DNA of 57,638 nucleotides from Chlorobiaceae bacterium (lineage in GTDB: Bacteria > Bacteroidota > Chlorobiia > Chlorobiales > Chlorobiaceae). Of this stretch, positions 7,714 through 16,336 are shown one piece after another. The stretch covers positions 68,056 through 125,693 of the forward strand of contig JAAXXK010000002.1 in assembly GCA_013334525.1 (NCBI GenBank). The letters run 5' to 3'. Positions within the stretch are counted from its first letter, which is position 1. Every line of letters starts with the position of its first letter. The notes under the pieces are model-generated. The model ran no database searches and was not told where the DNA came from. It saw nothing but the letters and a program-made list of their open reading frames with translations. Both the position numbers and the translations under genes were made by a program.

Positions 7714-8055
7714 CTATTCTATCGTGATGGTTCGCACCGACAACTCCTCTCCCGTCTCGATCCGAACCCTGTAAAGCCCGCATGAGGGGCACTTCACGTG
7801 GTAACTTTCGACAGGGAAGGTGGCGCCGCAATCCTCGCACCGACCACTTGCCTCCCTCTCCTCAATGATAAGTTCAGCACCTTCGGCCGGCGTATTGCGT
7901 GTTGCAGCCGTAAAGCAGAATCTCAGCGACTCGACCTGTACTCCAGCCAGGCGGCCGACGACCAGCTCTATTCCGGTCACCGCCGAGCATCCTTCCTGAC
8001 GCGCCTTTTCGGTTACCGCATCGATGACCGACAGGGCGATGGACATTTCATGCAT
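7714..8055 (-). CDS. hypA: Hydrogenase nickel incorporation protein HypA
   Basis: A 113-residue nickel metallochaperone and the first gene of the hypABFCDE operon. It starts MHEMS, with the His2/Glu3 nickel ligands, and has a zinc-binding loop with Cys73, Cys76, Cys89 and Cys92. GGGAG lies seven bases upstream of the ATG. It is divergent from pyrB; the 126-base gap must hold promoters for both directions. Ninety bases separate it from hypB, including an imperfect inverted repeat (GATCAGACC/GGCCTGATC) of unknown role. Confidence 0.96.
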   Translation of the reverse strand: MHEMSIALSVIDAVTEKARQEGCSAVTGIELVVGRLAGVQVESLRFCFTAATRNTPAEGAELIIEEREASGRCEDCGATFPVESYHVKCPSCGLYRVRIETGEELSVRTITIE

Positions 8056-8181
8056 ACTGTAACTCCCGATGCCTTTCTTTTCCGTAAAACGAAATAAAGC
8101 AAATAAGCGCCGAATCTCACCGGAACTGTATTAAAATAGTTCACCTTTCAACGCTTCACCGCGGAACGCTTCATGTGGTAA
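8056..8181. promoter_or_regulatory. Divergent hypA / pyrB promoter region
   Basis: This 126-base gap lies between the divergent hypA and pyrB starts. It contains a 9-bp direct repeat, AACGCTTCA at 8150-8158 and 8165-8173 (15-base centre spacing), close to pyrB. No convincing sigma-70 pair was recognised. The repeat could be a binding site, but this is a guess. Confidence 0.35.
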
Positions 8182-9177
8182 ATGATCGACAAAATTTTGT
8201 TAATTTCAGAAAACCTAACACTACCACACGTAATTAATGATGCTGTCTTGAAACATCTTACGGGATTATACGGGCTACCGACAAGTTCGCTCAACGAACT
8301 TCTCGACCTTGCCGCCCGTTACCGGGCAGGCCTTACCAGTGAAACCGGCACATTTGAACCGGTTCTCAACAACAGGCGCATCGCTCTCGTTTTTTTTGAA
8401 AACTCGACACGGACCCGTTTTTCGTTCGAACTGGCAGCAAGGAACCTCGGAGCCAGCACCCTCAGCTTCACGGCGGCGGCAAGCAGCGTAACCAAAGGTG
8501 AAACCCTCTCGGACACCATCAGGAACCTTGAAGCCATGAAGGTCGACGCCTTCGTGCTTCGCCATCCATCCTCCGGTGCGGCCGATTTCGTCACCTCGAT
8601 CACCGGAAAGCCAGTGATCAACGCGGGCGACGGTACCCACGAACACCCCACCCAGGCGCTTCTCGACATCCTGACCCTCAGGGAGTACTTCGGACGGATC
8701 GCAGGCCTTAAAATCATGATTCTCGGGGATATCCTGCACAGCAGGGTAGCTCGCTCGAACATCTTCGGACTCAGGAGCCTCGGCGCAGAAGTCGCGGTGT
8801 GCGCACCGGCAACCCTTCTTCCCGGAGCGATCGAAGGGCTCGGAGTCCAGGTATTTACAGGCATCGACGAAGCGATCTCATGGGCAGATGCGGCCATCGT
8901 ACTCAGGCTTCAGCTAGAACGCGCAACCGGCGGGTACATCCCCTCACTCCAGGAGTACTCAGCCTCGTACGGCCTGACCGACGAAAAACTGGAACGGCTC
9001 TGCAAACACCTTCCGGTGCTGCACCCCGGGCCTATCAACCGGGAAATCGAAATATCAAACCATGTTGCCGACCGCATCCAGCCGCCGGGATACTCGAGCA
9101 GCATGTTGATGGAACAGGTGACCAACGGCGTGGCTGTCCGCATGGCGGTGCTGCATCGTCTTGTCTCAGGCAGGTAA
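8182..9177 (+). CDS. pyrB: Aspartate carbamoyltransferase catalytic subunit
   Basis: Catalyses carbamoyl phosphate plus aspartate to N-carbamoylaspartate, the first committed step of pyrimidine synthesis. Conserved motifs: the carbamoyl-phosphate loop FFENSTRTRFSFE, the flexible-loop SSVTKGETLSDT, the HPTQALLD motif, and the C-terminal HPGPINREIEI. The ATG at 8182 gives 331 residues, about 22 more than usual; family homology starts at KHLTGLYGLP, so a TTG at 8248 may be the true start, though neither has a strong ribosome-binding site. No pyrI follows, so the enzyme is probably of the unregulated or pyrC-associated type. Confidence 0.93.
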   Translation: MIDKILLISENLTLPHVINDAVLKHLTGLYGLPTSSLNELLDLAARYRAGLTSETGTFEPVLNNRRIALVFFENSTRTRFSFELAARNLGASTLSFTAAASSVTKGETLSDTIRNLEAMKVDAFVLRHPSSGAADFVTSITGKPVINAGDGTHEHPTQALLDILTLREYFGRIAGLKIMILGDILHSRVARSNIFGLRSLGAEVAVCAPATLLPGAIEGLGVQVFTGIDEAISWADAAIVLRLQLERATGGYIPSLQEYSASYGLTDEKLERLCKHLPVLHPGPINREIEISNHVADRIQPPGYSSSMLMEQVTNGVAVRMAVLHRLVSGR

Positions 9178-9236
9178 ACTCCTGTATCAACCATATTTCA
9201 ATACGCTTTACAACAATCAAAGAGGAACCGACAATC

Positions 9237-10115
9237 ATGAAAAAACGCAACCTCCTCCTCAAATCAACCATGCTGGCCGCCCTTTGCGTCGCAGGCCCGA
9301 TGAACGCGGCCAGGGCAGATTCGCCGGTGCACCTGACCTTCGACACGCTTTTTGAACCGCTGCTCGCCGATCCGATGGAACCCCGCATCGCCGTCATGCC
9401 CAAACTCGACAAGAAGCAGCTCCAGCTCGACATAGGCCAGTCAGCTGACCTTTACCAGAACAAGGAGCGCACCTTTGCCGTCGGAATCGACTTCGGCACC
9501 TGGTCGATGCTCAATCGAACCAACGACTTCAAGTTCCCCGTAGACTGCATCGACTACCAGTTCGGCCTCAACACCTCCTTCAGGCACCAGCTCAAGGAGA
9601 GCCTCCTGCCCTTCGACGAAGCCAACGTGCGGGTTCGCCTGAGCCATATATCGGCACACTTCGAGGACGGCCATTACGACAGCGCTGCTCATCAATGGAT
9701 CAACCCCGGCGAATCCCCGTTCGGCATACCGTTCACCTACAGCCGTGAATTCGTCAATATCACCGGAGCGCTCAGCTCACCCGGCAAACGAGTCTATCTC
9801 GGCTATCAGTACATGTACCATACCATTCCGAGCCGGATCAGTCCGAGCTCCTTCCAGGCGGGTGCCGAAATCGGCCTTCCTGCCAATATCTATCTGGCCG
9901 CAGACTGCAAACTGCTGCCCGTGTGGAAAAATTCAACCGGAAAAACCGATACCTACAGGGGCACCTGGAACCTGCAGGCAGGCATGCGCCTGAAATCGAT
10001 CGGACTGGAAAGCGTAAGGGTCGCCGCCAACTATTATTCAGGCATGAGCCGCCAGGGAGTCTATTTCTACAAACCCGAGAGTTTCACGACTCTGGGTGTG
10101 ATTGTCGACCTTTAA
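9237..10115 (+). CDS. DUF1207-family outer-membrane-type protein
   Basis: A 292-residue protein with a clear signal peptide (MKKRNLLLKSTMLAALCVAG, cleavage after NAARA). The start of the mature protein, LFEPLLADPMEPR, is the hallmark of the DUF1207 family; the rest is rich in alternating aromatic and polar residues, consistent with an outer-membrane beta barrel. The function is unknown. AGAGG lies upstream of the chosen ATG; the frame is open much further upstream, but that part overlaps pyrB and is a shadow. It follows pyrB by 59 bases and may share its transcript. Confidence 0.78.
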   Translation: MKKRNLLLKSTMLAALCVAGPMNAARADSPVHLTFDTLFEPLLADPMEPRIAVMPKLDKKQLQLDIGQSADLYQNKERTFAVGIDFGTWSMLNRTNDFKFPVDCIDYQFGLNTSFRHQLKESLLPFDEANVRVRLSHISAHFEDGHYDSAAHQWINPGESPFGIPFTYSREFVNITGALSSPGKRVYLGYQYMYHTIPSRISPSSFQAGAEIGLPANIYLAADCKLLPVWKNSTGKTDTYRGTWNLQAGMRLKSIGLESVRVAANYYSGMSRQGVYFYKPESFTTLGVIVDL

Positions 10116-10141
10116 GAAAAGGAGATAAATGGTTGTTTCGG

Positions 10142-10163
10142 GAGCATCTGGCGACAGATGCTC
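10142..10163. terminator. Hairpin between convergent genes
   Basis: Perfect 9-bp stem (GAGCATCTG/CAGATGCTC) closed by a GCGA tetraloop (GNRA type), between the DUF1207 gene and the convergent Nudix gene. There is only a weak T-rich tail, so it may act as a bidirectional transcript end or an mRNA stabiliser. Confidence 0.6.
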
Positions 10164-10184
10164 TCGAAGTTTCATGCCGCAGAC

Positions 10185-10706
10185 TTACAACCGGGAGTCG
10201 TAAAACATCGGGGAGAGGTTGTCGAAGCCCCTGTTGGAGCCCGTCGTGATAAAATCAGGCAGGAATGGCGGATAGAGATCGTACTCGACCAGCCTGTCGA
10301 CAGGAAGCCAGCTGCTTTGCAGGATCACCTGTCGGTCGTCCGGGAACTCAGGGTCACGGCCGGTAACGAGCGTGCCTCCTGTCACCTCGCAGTGAAACCC
10401 GAGAGATACCGAGTGATGACGACCGCCCTGGCCGTCGCGACCGGGATGGGGATAGAGAAGCTCCTTGACGAAGATCATCCCGCCGACGGTGCACTCAAGT
10501 CCGGTCTCCTCCAGCATCTCACGCCTGACGGCCTCTTCGAGGGTCTCCCCCCGCTCGACCACCCCGCCCGGCAATATCCAGTAGCTTTTCGGCAAACCGG
10601 GATCCTCCGGCGCGAAACTCTTGTGTTCGACAAGCAAAACATGGCCCTCCTGCACACACAGGGCGCTCACCCGCAAATCGACCTGCACTCTCGAAAGATG
10701 GTTCAT
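10185..10706 (-). CDS. Nudix hydrolase
   Basis: A 173-residue protein with a complete Nudix box, GGVVERGETLEEAVRREMLEE followed by TGL, matching Gx5Ex7REUxEExGU. Such enzymes hydrolyse nucleoside diphosphates linked to another moiety; the substrate cannot be read from the sequence. Cytoplasmic, no signal peptide. It is convergent with the DUF1207 gene and divergent from the bciB-like gene. Confidence 0.88.
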   Translation of the reverse strand: MNHLSRVQVDLRVSALCVQEGHVLLVEHKSFAPEDPGLPKSYWILPGGVVERGETLEEAVRREMLEETGLECTVGGMIFVKELLYPHPGRDGQGGRHHSVSLGFHCEVTGGTLVTGRDPEFPDDRQVILQSSWLPVDRLVEYDLYPPFLPDFITTGSNRGFDNLSPMFYDSRL

Positions 10707-10860
10707 ACGTCTCGGGAATTACGGGTTATAATGGGTTCAGCCTCAATCAATCCCTTAATGAACGAAATAATTCGGTAACGTTAAGAACACACGCGATGCA
10801 TTGCGTGCCTGAGAGCTCTTGCCTATCTTTGTATTAACAATAAGATCTCATACCTACAGC

Positions 10861-12111
10861 ATGAAAATACCCTCGAAAATCGCCAATCCCCGATACGATG
10901 AACCTCTGTGCAGCCGATGCGGCCTGTGTATGGGCAATGCTTGGCCGGAGAAGGAGAGCCTACAGAGTTGCGTCTTCAATACCGGCTGGCTCGGAATGCA
11001 CGAAGAGAGGCTGTTCGGTCGAAGAAGAGATCCAGCCGATCCCAATGAACTCGCCTTTGGAATAACCCGGAGCCGATTCAACGCGCGCATTAAACAGCCG
11101 GTAGAGGGCGCCCAGTGGGGAGGGATCATTACGAGAATCGCACTCAGGGCTCTCGAAACAGGACTCGTTGACGGCGTACTCACCCTTCACGGTACCCATC
11201 TCAATCCTAAAGCCTTCCTGGCGACATCCCCCTTCGAGGTTCTCGAAGGAAGAGGCAACAAACCGGTACTTGCACCCACCCTGGTGGCCCTGCACACCGC
11301 ATGGAGCAAAGGAATCAGGAAACTGCTCGTCATCGGCGCATCCTGCCATGTGCACGCATTAAGGGATTTTCAGTCAAGGCATCTCTACCTGAGGGATACG
11401 GAGATCCACATCGTAGGTATCCCATGCACGGACAACCTTGAACCGGCAAACATGCGTTATGTGTTCAACCACATAAGCAGGCATCCCGAAAGCATCGTCA
11501 GCCTGGAGTTCATGCAGGATTACCGGGTACACATCAAGCACAGCTCCGGCCCGACCGAAAAAATCCCCTATTTCTGCCTGCCGCCGGCAGTACTGAAACC
11601 CGGGGTATTCTCGAACAGCTGCATGAGCTGTTTCGACTACCTCAACAGCCTTGCCGATATTACCGTGGGCTATTTCGGAGCTCCGTTCAGCAAAGACTGG
11701 AAACTCCAGTGGCTGCTCGTGCGAACCGAAAAAGGGGAAAAGTTGTTCGACCTGATCAGAAACGAAGTCGATATCTCTCCCGAAATGGGACGCGGTGACG
11801 CGATTCCGTCGGTCAGGGCATCCATCCCGATGACCGCCGCTCCGATCCTCGATCCCTTGTCGGTCGAAAAACGTAAACCGATGCCCAGGCTGCTCGGCGA
11901 GCTCATGTGCCTGGTTCAATCCATCAAAGGTCCTCGCGGCATCGAATTCGCCCGGTACTCGATCCATATCCATGCGATCAGAAACTACCTTTTCGTAAAG
12001 CATCGAATGCCTGAGCGGTTAAACGGCCTCGTTCCCGAACATATTCATGCCCTGGTAAAAAGCTATGGACTCGGGATGCCCGATGCCCCGAAACCCCTTG
12101 AAATGCTGTAA
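10861..12111 (+). CDS. bciB: Ferredoxin-dependent 8-vinyl (bacterio)chlorophyllide reductase candidate (FrhB family)
   Basis: The protein belongs to the coenzyme F420 hydrogenase beta-subunit family. It has an N-terminal CSRCGLC (Cys17, Cys20, Cys23), a LLVIGASCHVHALR segment, GIPCTDN, and a second cysteine pair in SCMSCFDYLNSLADITVG. These features are shared by BciB (3,8-divinyl chlorophyllide 8-vinyl reductase) and plant 7-hydroxymethyl chlorophyll a reductase. In a phototrophic green sulfur bacterium BciB is the likely role: reducing the C8 vinyl with electrons from ferredoxin through FAD and [4Fe-4S] clusters. The ATG at 10861 gives 416 residues; the frame opens 14 codons earlier at a TTG. 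It is not next to other pigment genes, so other FrhB-family reductases remain possible. Confidence 0.72.
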   Translation: MKIPSKIANPRYDEPLCSRCGLCMGNAWPEKESLQSCVFNTGWLGMHEERLFGRRRDPADPNELAFGITRSRFNARIKQPVEGAQWGGIITRIALRALETGLVDGVLTLHGTHLNPKAFLATSPFEVLEGRGNKPVLAPTLVALHTAWSKGIRKLLVIGASCHVHALRDFQSRHLYLRDTEIHIVGIPCTDNLEPANMRYVFNHISRHPESIVSLEFMQDYRVHIKHSSGPTEKIPYFCLPPAVLKPGVFSNSCMSCFDYLNSLADITVGYFGAPFSKDWKLQWLLVRTEKGEKLFDLIRNEVDISPEMGRGDAIPSVRASIPMTAAPILDPLSVEKRKPMPRLLGELMCLVQSIKGPRGIEFARYSIHIHAIRNYLFVKHRMPERLNGLVPEHIHALVKSYGLGMPDAPKPLEML

Positions 12112-12131
12112 ATTCACCATAAAATACGGCA

Positions 12132-12192
12132 CCGCACCGAGTGCATAACCATATGCCCGAATCAGCATAAAGTGCGGATTTCATCTTTTTTT
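12132..12192 (+). terminator. Probable terminator after bciB
   Basis: CCGCAC (12132-12137) pairs with GTGCGG (12172-12177) around a loop that can pair further internally (TATGC/GCATA). A run of eight T residues follows at 12185-12192. Confidence 0.5.
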
Positions 12193-12262
12193 TGGACTAA
12201 TCAATACTATTTCCTTAATTTAACGTTACCATAACCACACTTGTTCTTTTTCGCATATTCGA

Positions 12263-12304
12263 GTTGCCTGGTTTTAATGAGGCAACAGACCGCCTGAGGT
12301 GGTC
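12263..12304 (+). promoter_or_regulatory. Tandem hairpins upstream of the porin gene
   Basis: Stem GTTGCCT/AGGCAAC (12263-12269 and 12280-12286) is followed at once by GACCGCC/GGTGGTC (12288-12304, one G-U pair, loop TGA). A TTGACA hexamer at 12315-12320 lies just downstream, 34 bases before the porin ATG, though no good -10 element follows. The hairpins could belong to the leader or end an upstream transcript. Confidence 0.4.
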
Positions 12305-12353
12305 GAATTTTGTCTTGACAACACGCATCACACAACCTAACGGAGAACACACG

Positions 12354-13517
12354 ATGAAAAAAATGCTGTCACTTGCTGCGATGTTCGCAGTACTGTCGTA
12401 TGCATCCCCAGCATCTGCTGAACTGAAATTCGGTGGCGACGCCGCCGTCAGAGTAAGGGACGTATCCTACAGCGGCAATACCGCAAACACCAAAAGCGAT
12501 GACCTGCTCTGGCAGTATCGCGTCCGCCTGAATGCCGCCGCCGACCTCGGCGATGGATACTTCTTCAAAGCAATGATCACGGATGAAGCTCCTGATTCTG
12601 ATCTTGCACATTCACCTGGCATCCTTGCTGCCGGTGGCTGGAGATCAGTCGGCTACGGCAACACCGAAAGCTTCAAGCTCGGTATTTCCAACTTCTACTT
12701 CGGCCGCATGCAGAAGGACTGCCATTACATGGTTGGTCGCCTTCCGCTCGGCTCTTTCAACAACGCCATTTTCGACCTGACCCTCTACCCGACTCAGCCT
12801 CTGGAAAATCCTGTTGCAAACATCAACTTCGACCGCGTCTACGGTGCCAACTATGGTACGAAAGTCGGCGACGGCATGTTGAACGCAACAGTAGTCGTAC
12901 TTGACAACGTTGCCAAGAACGACACGGTTTTGAAGGGCGATGGCCTGTTCAACGACGGCTATGCACTGCACCTCGATTACAAAGTCAACATTGGAAACGT
13001 CACATTTGAGCCTCAGTTCATCACTGTCCTGACCAACTCCGATGTGTGGAACTCCAACGCGACATCCCTTGCCAACGCAGTTACGCACTCAGGCATCACG
13101 CCGTACACCTTCGGTGCCAACCTTGCTGTTCCTGCCGGTGATGCGAAGCTCTCTTTCGGCGGCTTCTACACCCAGGCCAACGACACGACCCCGAACAGCT
13201 CGACACTCAAGGTCAACTACAGCGGCTACCTGCTGCGCGTGAAAGCTGAGATCGGCAACTTCATGGCATGGTACGACTACAACCGTACAACAGACAAGTC
13301 TTACGCTATCGGTGCCACGGTTCTTACCGCAGATGAGAAGTTCACCAACAACTTCGTATGGGCTCAGTACAAAATCCCTGTGCACTCATCAGCAGCCGGC
13401 ACATTCACGCTTCAGCCGACCCTTCGCTATCTGACCCAGAAAGCTGAAGGCAACGCTGCACTGAACGCTGATACGCAGCGCCTGCGTACAGAACTCTGGG
13501 CTACCGTTACCTTCTAA
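12354..13517 (+). CDS. Outer-membrane beta-barrel porin
   Basis: A 387-residue protein with a signal peptide (MKKMLSLAAMFAVLSYASPASA, cleavage after ASA), a mature region dominated by short amphipathic strands with Asn/Asp-rich turns, and a C-terminal Phe (WATVTF), the classic outer-membrane insertion signal. It starts ELKFGGDAAVRVRDVSY, as porin-like barrels often do. GGAG lies eight bases upstream of the ATG. It is a single-gene unit with its own terminator. Codon use is strongly biased, suggesting high expression. The specific solute is unknown. Confidence 0.83.
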   Translation: MKKMLSLAAMFAVLSYASPASAELKFGGDAAVRVRDVSYSGNTANTKSDDLLWQYRVRLNAAADLGDGYFFKAMITDEAPDSDLAHSPGILAAGGWRSVGYGNTESFKLGISNFYFGRMQKDCHYMVGRLPLGSFNNAIFDLTLYPTQPLENPVANINFDRVYGANYGTKVGDGMLNATVVVLDNVAKNDTVLKGDGLFNDGYALHLDYKVNIGNVTFEPQFITVLTNSDVWNSNATSLANAVTHSGITPYTFGANLAVPAGDAKLSFGGFYTQANDTTPNSSTLKVNYSGYLLRVKAEIGNFMAWYDYNRTTDKSYAIGATVLTADEKFTNNFVWAQYKIPVHSSAAGTFTLQPTLRYLTQKAEGNAALNADTQRLRTELWATVTF

Positions 13518-13535
13518 GGTTGTCCCGCAGCAATG

Positions 13536-13566
13536 AAAAAGCCGCAGGCAACTGCGGCTTTTTTTT
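13536..13566 (+). terminator. Rho-independent terminator of the porin gene
   Basis: Perfect 7-bp GC stem (GCCGCAG/CTGCGGC, 13541-13558) with a GCAA tetraloop, five A residues before and eight T residues after. It lies 18 bases beyond the porin stop. Confidence 0.95.
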
Positions 13567-13965
13567 CATCCCTCCCCTAGGGGATTTTGAAAAAAATATT
13601 GACGTAACAATTGTTACGAAAGGGTTATATAGTTATATTTCTTTTTCTGGCAATTGCATGACTCGCTCTGATTTATTTACCTGACACGATGTTCCCATTG
13701 GGATCTGATCCCCTGCTCCTCGCTTAAGTAGGAATTACGTACCGTCTGTATAAGAAGTACCGTATCCAAAAGAATTCCTGTTCTTTTCGCCATATCACTC
13801 ATATAGGCGAGATTTTTCAAGGCCAATACCGTATAACGCCCTTTTTCCGGACTGATGCGTCCTATGGGGAATTACCCCCTGCGCTACATGCAGGACAATG
13901 GGATTTTTTTATGGTTTTTGGCATAGTTTTCTGCAGTTCAATCAACCTAAACCATTTGACTGGCT
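13567..13965. promoter_or_regulatory. 399-base region before uspA with a 16-bp palindrome
   Basis: There is no coding sequence. The main feature is a perfect palindrome, CGTAACAATTGTTACG (13603-13618), partly overlapping a -35-like TTGACG (13599-13604), with AT-rich TATAT sequence at 13625-13636. This looks like a regulator operator over a promoter. About 330 bases remain between it and uspA, holding only short inverted repeats (GGGATC-T-GATCCC near 13700 and GGGGAATTACCCC near 13865) and no convincing ORF. The long leader could hold an unrecognised small RNA. Confidence 0.45.
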
Positions 13966-14403
13966 ATGATTAAAATCAAGAAAATCATCTGCCCGGTTGA
14001 CTTTTCCGGCTTGTCACGCAAGGCATTGCAGTACGCAAACGAATTTGCCAAGCTGTCTGACGCAAAAGTCTTCCTTGTCGGCGTCGTCGAAAACGACCCG
14101 ACAATCAACTACTCTCACGGCCTTGAAAAGGAGCGGGCCGACGAGGAGCAGAAACTGGCCTCGCTCATTGATGAAGAGCAGATGGCAGGCATCGTCGCCG
14201 ATTACGCCATTTACGAGGGATTCGCTGAAGAGTGCATTCTCGACTATGCAAAGCGTCAGGATGCCGACATCATCATCATGGGTTCACATGGCCGCCGCGG
14301 CCTGAAACGCATGATCCTCGGCAGCGTTGCCGAACATGTCATCAGGCGTGCTCCCTGCCCGGTGCTTGTAGTCAAGGAAAACGAACACGAGTTCATCCAG
14401 TAA
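13966..14403 (+). CDS. Universal stress protein (UspA family, ATP-binding type)
   Basis: A 145-residue single Usp domain. The start IKKIICPVDFS is the typical beta1 region, and the C-terminal half has the ATP-binding motif GSHGRRGLKRMILGSVAEHV followed by APCPVLVV (G-2x-G-9x-G-S). It probably modulates stress or energy state. Seventy-seven bases before the MHS transporter, in the same direction; Usp proteins are often encoded next to secondary transporters and may regulate them. Confidence 0.93.
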   Translation: MIKIKKIICPVDFSGLSRKALQYANEFAKLSDAKVFLVGVVENDPTINYSHGLEKERADEEQKLASLIDEEQMAGIVADYAIYEGFAEECILDYAKRQDADIIIMGSHGRRGLKRMILGSVAEHVIRRAPCPVLVVKENEHEFIQ

Positions 14404-14480
14404 CCCCCCGCTGCATCTGCAGCAGGAACTCTTTCATCAACTGACTTTTTGTCTATTATTCAATAATCAAGGAGAACTTT

Positions 14481-16058
14481 ATGGCACATAATGCATCGGC
14501 CGTCTCCCAAAACGAAGAGGTTACCAGCACGCGGAGGGTCATTGCGGCCTCATCCGTGGGTACTCTCATCGAGTGGTATGACTTTTATATTTTCGGATCG
14601 CTCGCGAAAATCATTTCCGAGCAGTTCTTCCCGAAAGACAACCCGACAGCAGCCTTGCTGGCCACACTGGCCACATTCGCAGCAGGTTTCGTCGTTCGTC
14701 CTTTCGGCGCACTCTTCTTCGGTCGCCTCGGCGACATCATCGGTCGTAAGTATACCTTCCTCGTGACACTGATCATCATGGGCGGTTCGACCTTCGTTAT
14801 CGGCCTTGTTCCCGGATATGCCCAGATAGGGTTCGTTGCCCCGGCCGTTGTATTCGTACTCAGGCTGCTTCAGGGCCTTGCTCTTGGAGGTGAGTACGGA
14901 GGTGCGGCAACCTATGTGGCAGAGCACTCGCCTGCCGACAAGCGCGGATTCTGGACCAGCTGGATCCAGACGACGGCTACCTTCGGTCTCTTCATTTCGC
15001 TGGGTGTGATCCTGATCGTGCGTCAGTCGCTCGGTCTCGAGAAGTTCAACGACTGGGGCTGGCGCGTACCGTTCCTGCTCTCGGTTTTCCTCGTCGCCAT
15101 TTCGGTCTACATCCGTATGAAGATGTCCGAATCCCCGCTTTTCGCCAAGCTGAAAAAAGAGGGCAAAACCTCCGCCAACCCGCTGGCAGAAAGCTTCCAG
15201 AAAAAAGATAACCTGAAAATGGTCCTGATCGCCCTTCTTGGCGCCACAGCCGGTCAGGGTGTCGTCTGGTACACCGGTCAGTTCTATGCACTCTCCTTCC
15301 TTCAGAACGCCTGTAACATCGAGTTCGTCCAGAGCAACATCATCATCTCTGTCGCGCTGATCGTAGGCACTCCGTTCTTCATCCTCTTCGGTTCACTCTC
15401 CGACAAGATCGGCAGGAAATGGATCATGATGGCCGGTATGATCATCGCGGTTGTCGCCTATCGTCCCATTTACACGATGATGTACGACATGGGCAGCGTC
15501 AAAAAGAAGATTGAAGTCAAGGACAAGACGGTCGTCGAACACAAGGCTGAACTCAAAGGTGCAGACTCGCTGAAGACCACCATCACCAAGAAAACCTTCG
15601 AAGACGGCACCACCTACAAGGAAGTCAAAAAGGAAAAATTCCCTGTTGATCCGGTAAAGAAAGCTGAACTGGCTGCTGCGAAAAAGCTGAAACCGGATGT
15701 AAAGAAGGAAACGACTCTTCCCCAGGACATCTTCTACAAGATGATCGGACTGGTATTCATCCAGGTGATCTTCGTGACCATGGTGTACGGCCCGATCGCT
15801 GCGTTCCTTGTCGAGCTCTTCCCGACCAGGATCCGCTACACCTCGATGTCACTACCCTACCATATCGGTAACGGTGTATTCGGTGGCCTTGTACCGCTGA
15901 TCTCGACCAGGCTCGTTGAAGCGACCAGGCTTACCCCTGACACTCCTCCGACTGACCCGCTTGCCGGTCTCTGGTACCCGATTGTCATCGCCGCAGTCTG
16001 CTTCGTGATCGGTTCTCTCTACATCACGAACAAACCAACCGACGTGGATGTCGAATAA
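14481..16058 (+). CDS. MHS-family major facilitator (metabolite:H+ symporter) with Lys-rich insertion
   Basis: A 525-residue inner-membrane symporter. The first half has the MHS/sugar-porter signatures SSVGTLIEWYDFYIFGS, RPFGALFFGRLGDIIGRKY and LLQGLALGGEYGGAA, placing it with ProP, ShiA and similar carriers of organic acids or osmolytes. After TM8-9 (ILFGSLSDKIGRKW, the second MFS A-motif) a hydrophilic stretch of about 73 residues (about 340-412), very rich in Lys and Glu, separates it from the last membrane segments. MHS proteins do not usually have this. GGAG lies eight bases upstream of the ATG. The substrate is unknown. Confidence 0.87.
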   Translation: MAHNASAVSQNEEVTSTRRVIAASSVGTLIEWYDFYIFGSLAKIISEQFFPKDNPTAALLATLATFAAGFVVRPFGALFFGRLGDIIGRKYTFLVTLIIMGGSTFVIGLVPGYAQIGFVAPAVVFVLRLLQGLALGGEYGGAATYVAEHSPADKRGFWTSWIQTTATFGLFISLGVILIVRQSLGLEKFNDWGWRVPFLLSVFLVAISVYIRMKMSESPLFAKLKKEGKTSANPLAESFQKKDNLKMVLIALLGATAGQGVVWYTGQFYALSFLQNACNIEFVQSNIIISVALIVGTPFFILFGSLSDKIGRKWIMMAGMIIAVVAYRPIYTMMYDMGSVKKKIEVKDKTVVEHKAELKGADSLKTTITKKTFEDGTTYKEVKKEKFPVDPVKKAELAAAKKLKPDVKKETTLPQDIFYKMIGLVFIQVIFVTMVYGPIAAFLVELFPTRIRYTSMSLPYHIGNGVFGGLVPLISTRLVEATRLTPDTPPTDPLAGLWYPIVIAAVCFVIGSLYITNKPTDVDVE

Positions 16059-16088
16059 AAAACAGGTAACCATTAAAAACCTTATACT

Positions 16089-16307
16089 ATGTCAGTCATA
16101 AAAAAATTATTCGGTATCGTTTGGGCTGCGATGGGCCTGGGAATCATCCCGCTTGTCGTCATGCGCGCGATGCAGGAGATCGGCGCGAAGCCGACCGAAG
16201 AGAACTGGATCTTCTGGTCTATCGTGATTGTGGTGCTCATGCCCATTATCTCGTTCAGCCTGATCACTTTCGGTGTATTCGCCCTCAAAGGTGAATACGA
16301 TAGTTGA
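16089..16307 (+). CDS. Small two-TM membrane protein
   Basis: A 72-residue protein with two hydrophobic segments (about 7-24 and 42-67) separated by a charged loop (MQEIGAKPTEEN). Thirty bases after the transporter stop and before a strong terminator, so it is the last gene of the usp-transporter unit and may be an accessory subunit. No family was recognised. Confidence 0.7.
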   Translation: MSVIKKLFGIVWAAMGLGIIPLVVMRAMQEIGAKPTEENWIFWSIVIVVLMPIISFSLITFGVFALKGEYDS

Positions 16308-16336
16308 TTAGTCCAACCGGATCGAAATGAACCATC

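Noticed and set aside
8799..9236. Upstream extension of the DUF1207 frame into pyrB
   Set aside because: The signal peptide and ribosome-binding site place the start at 9237; the earlier part overlaps conserved PyrB sequence in another frame.
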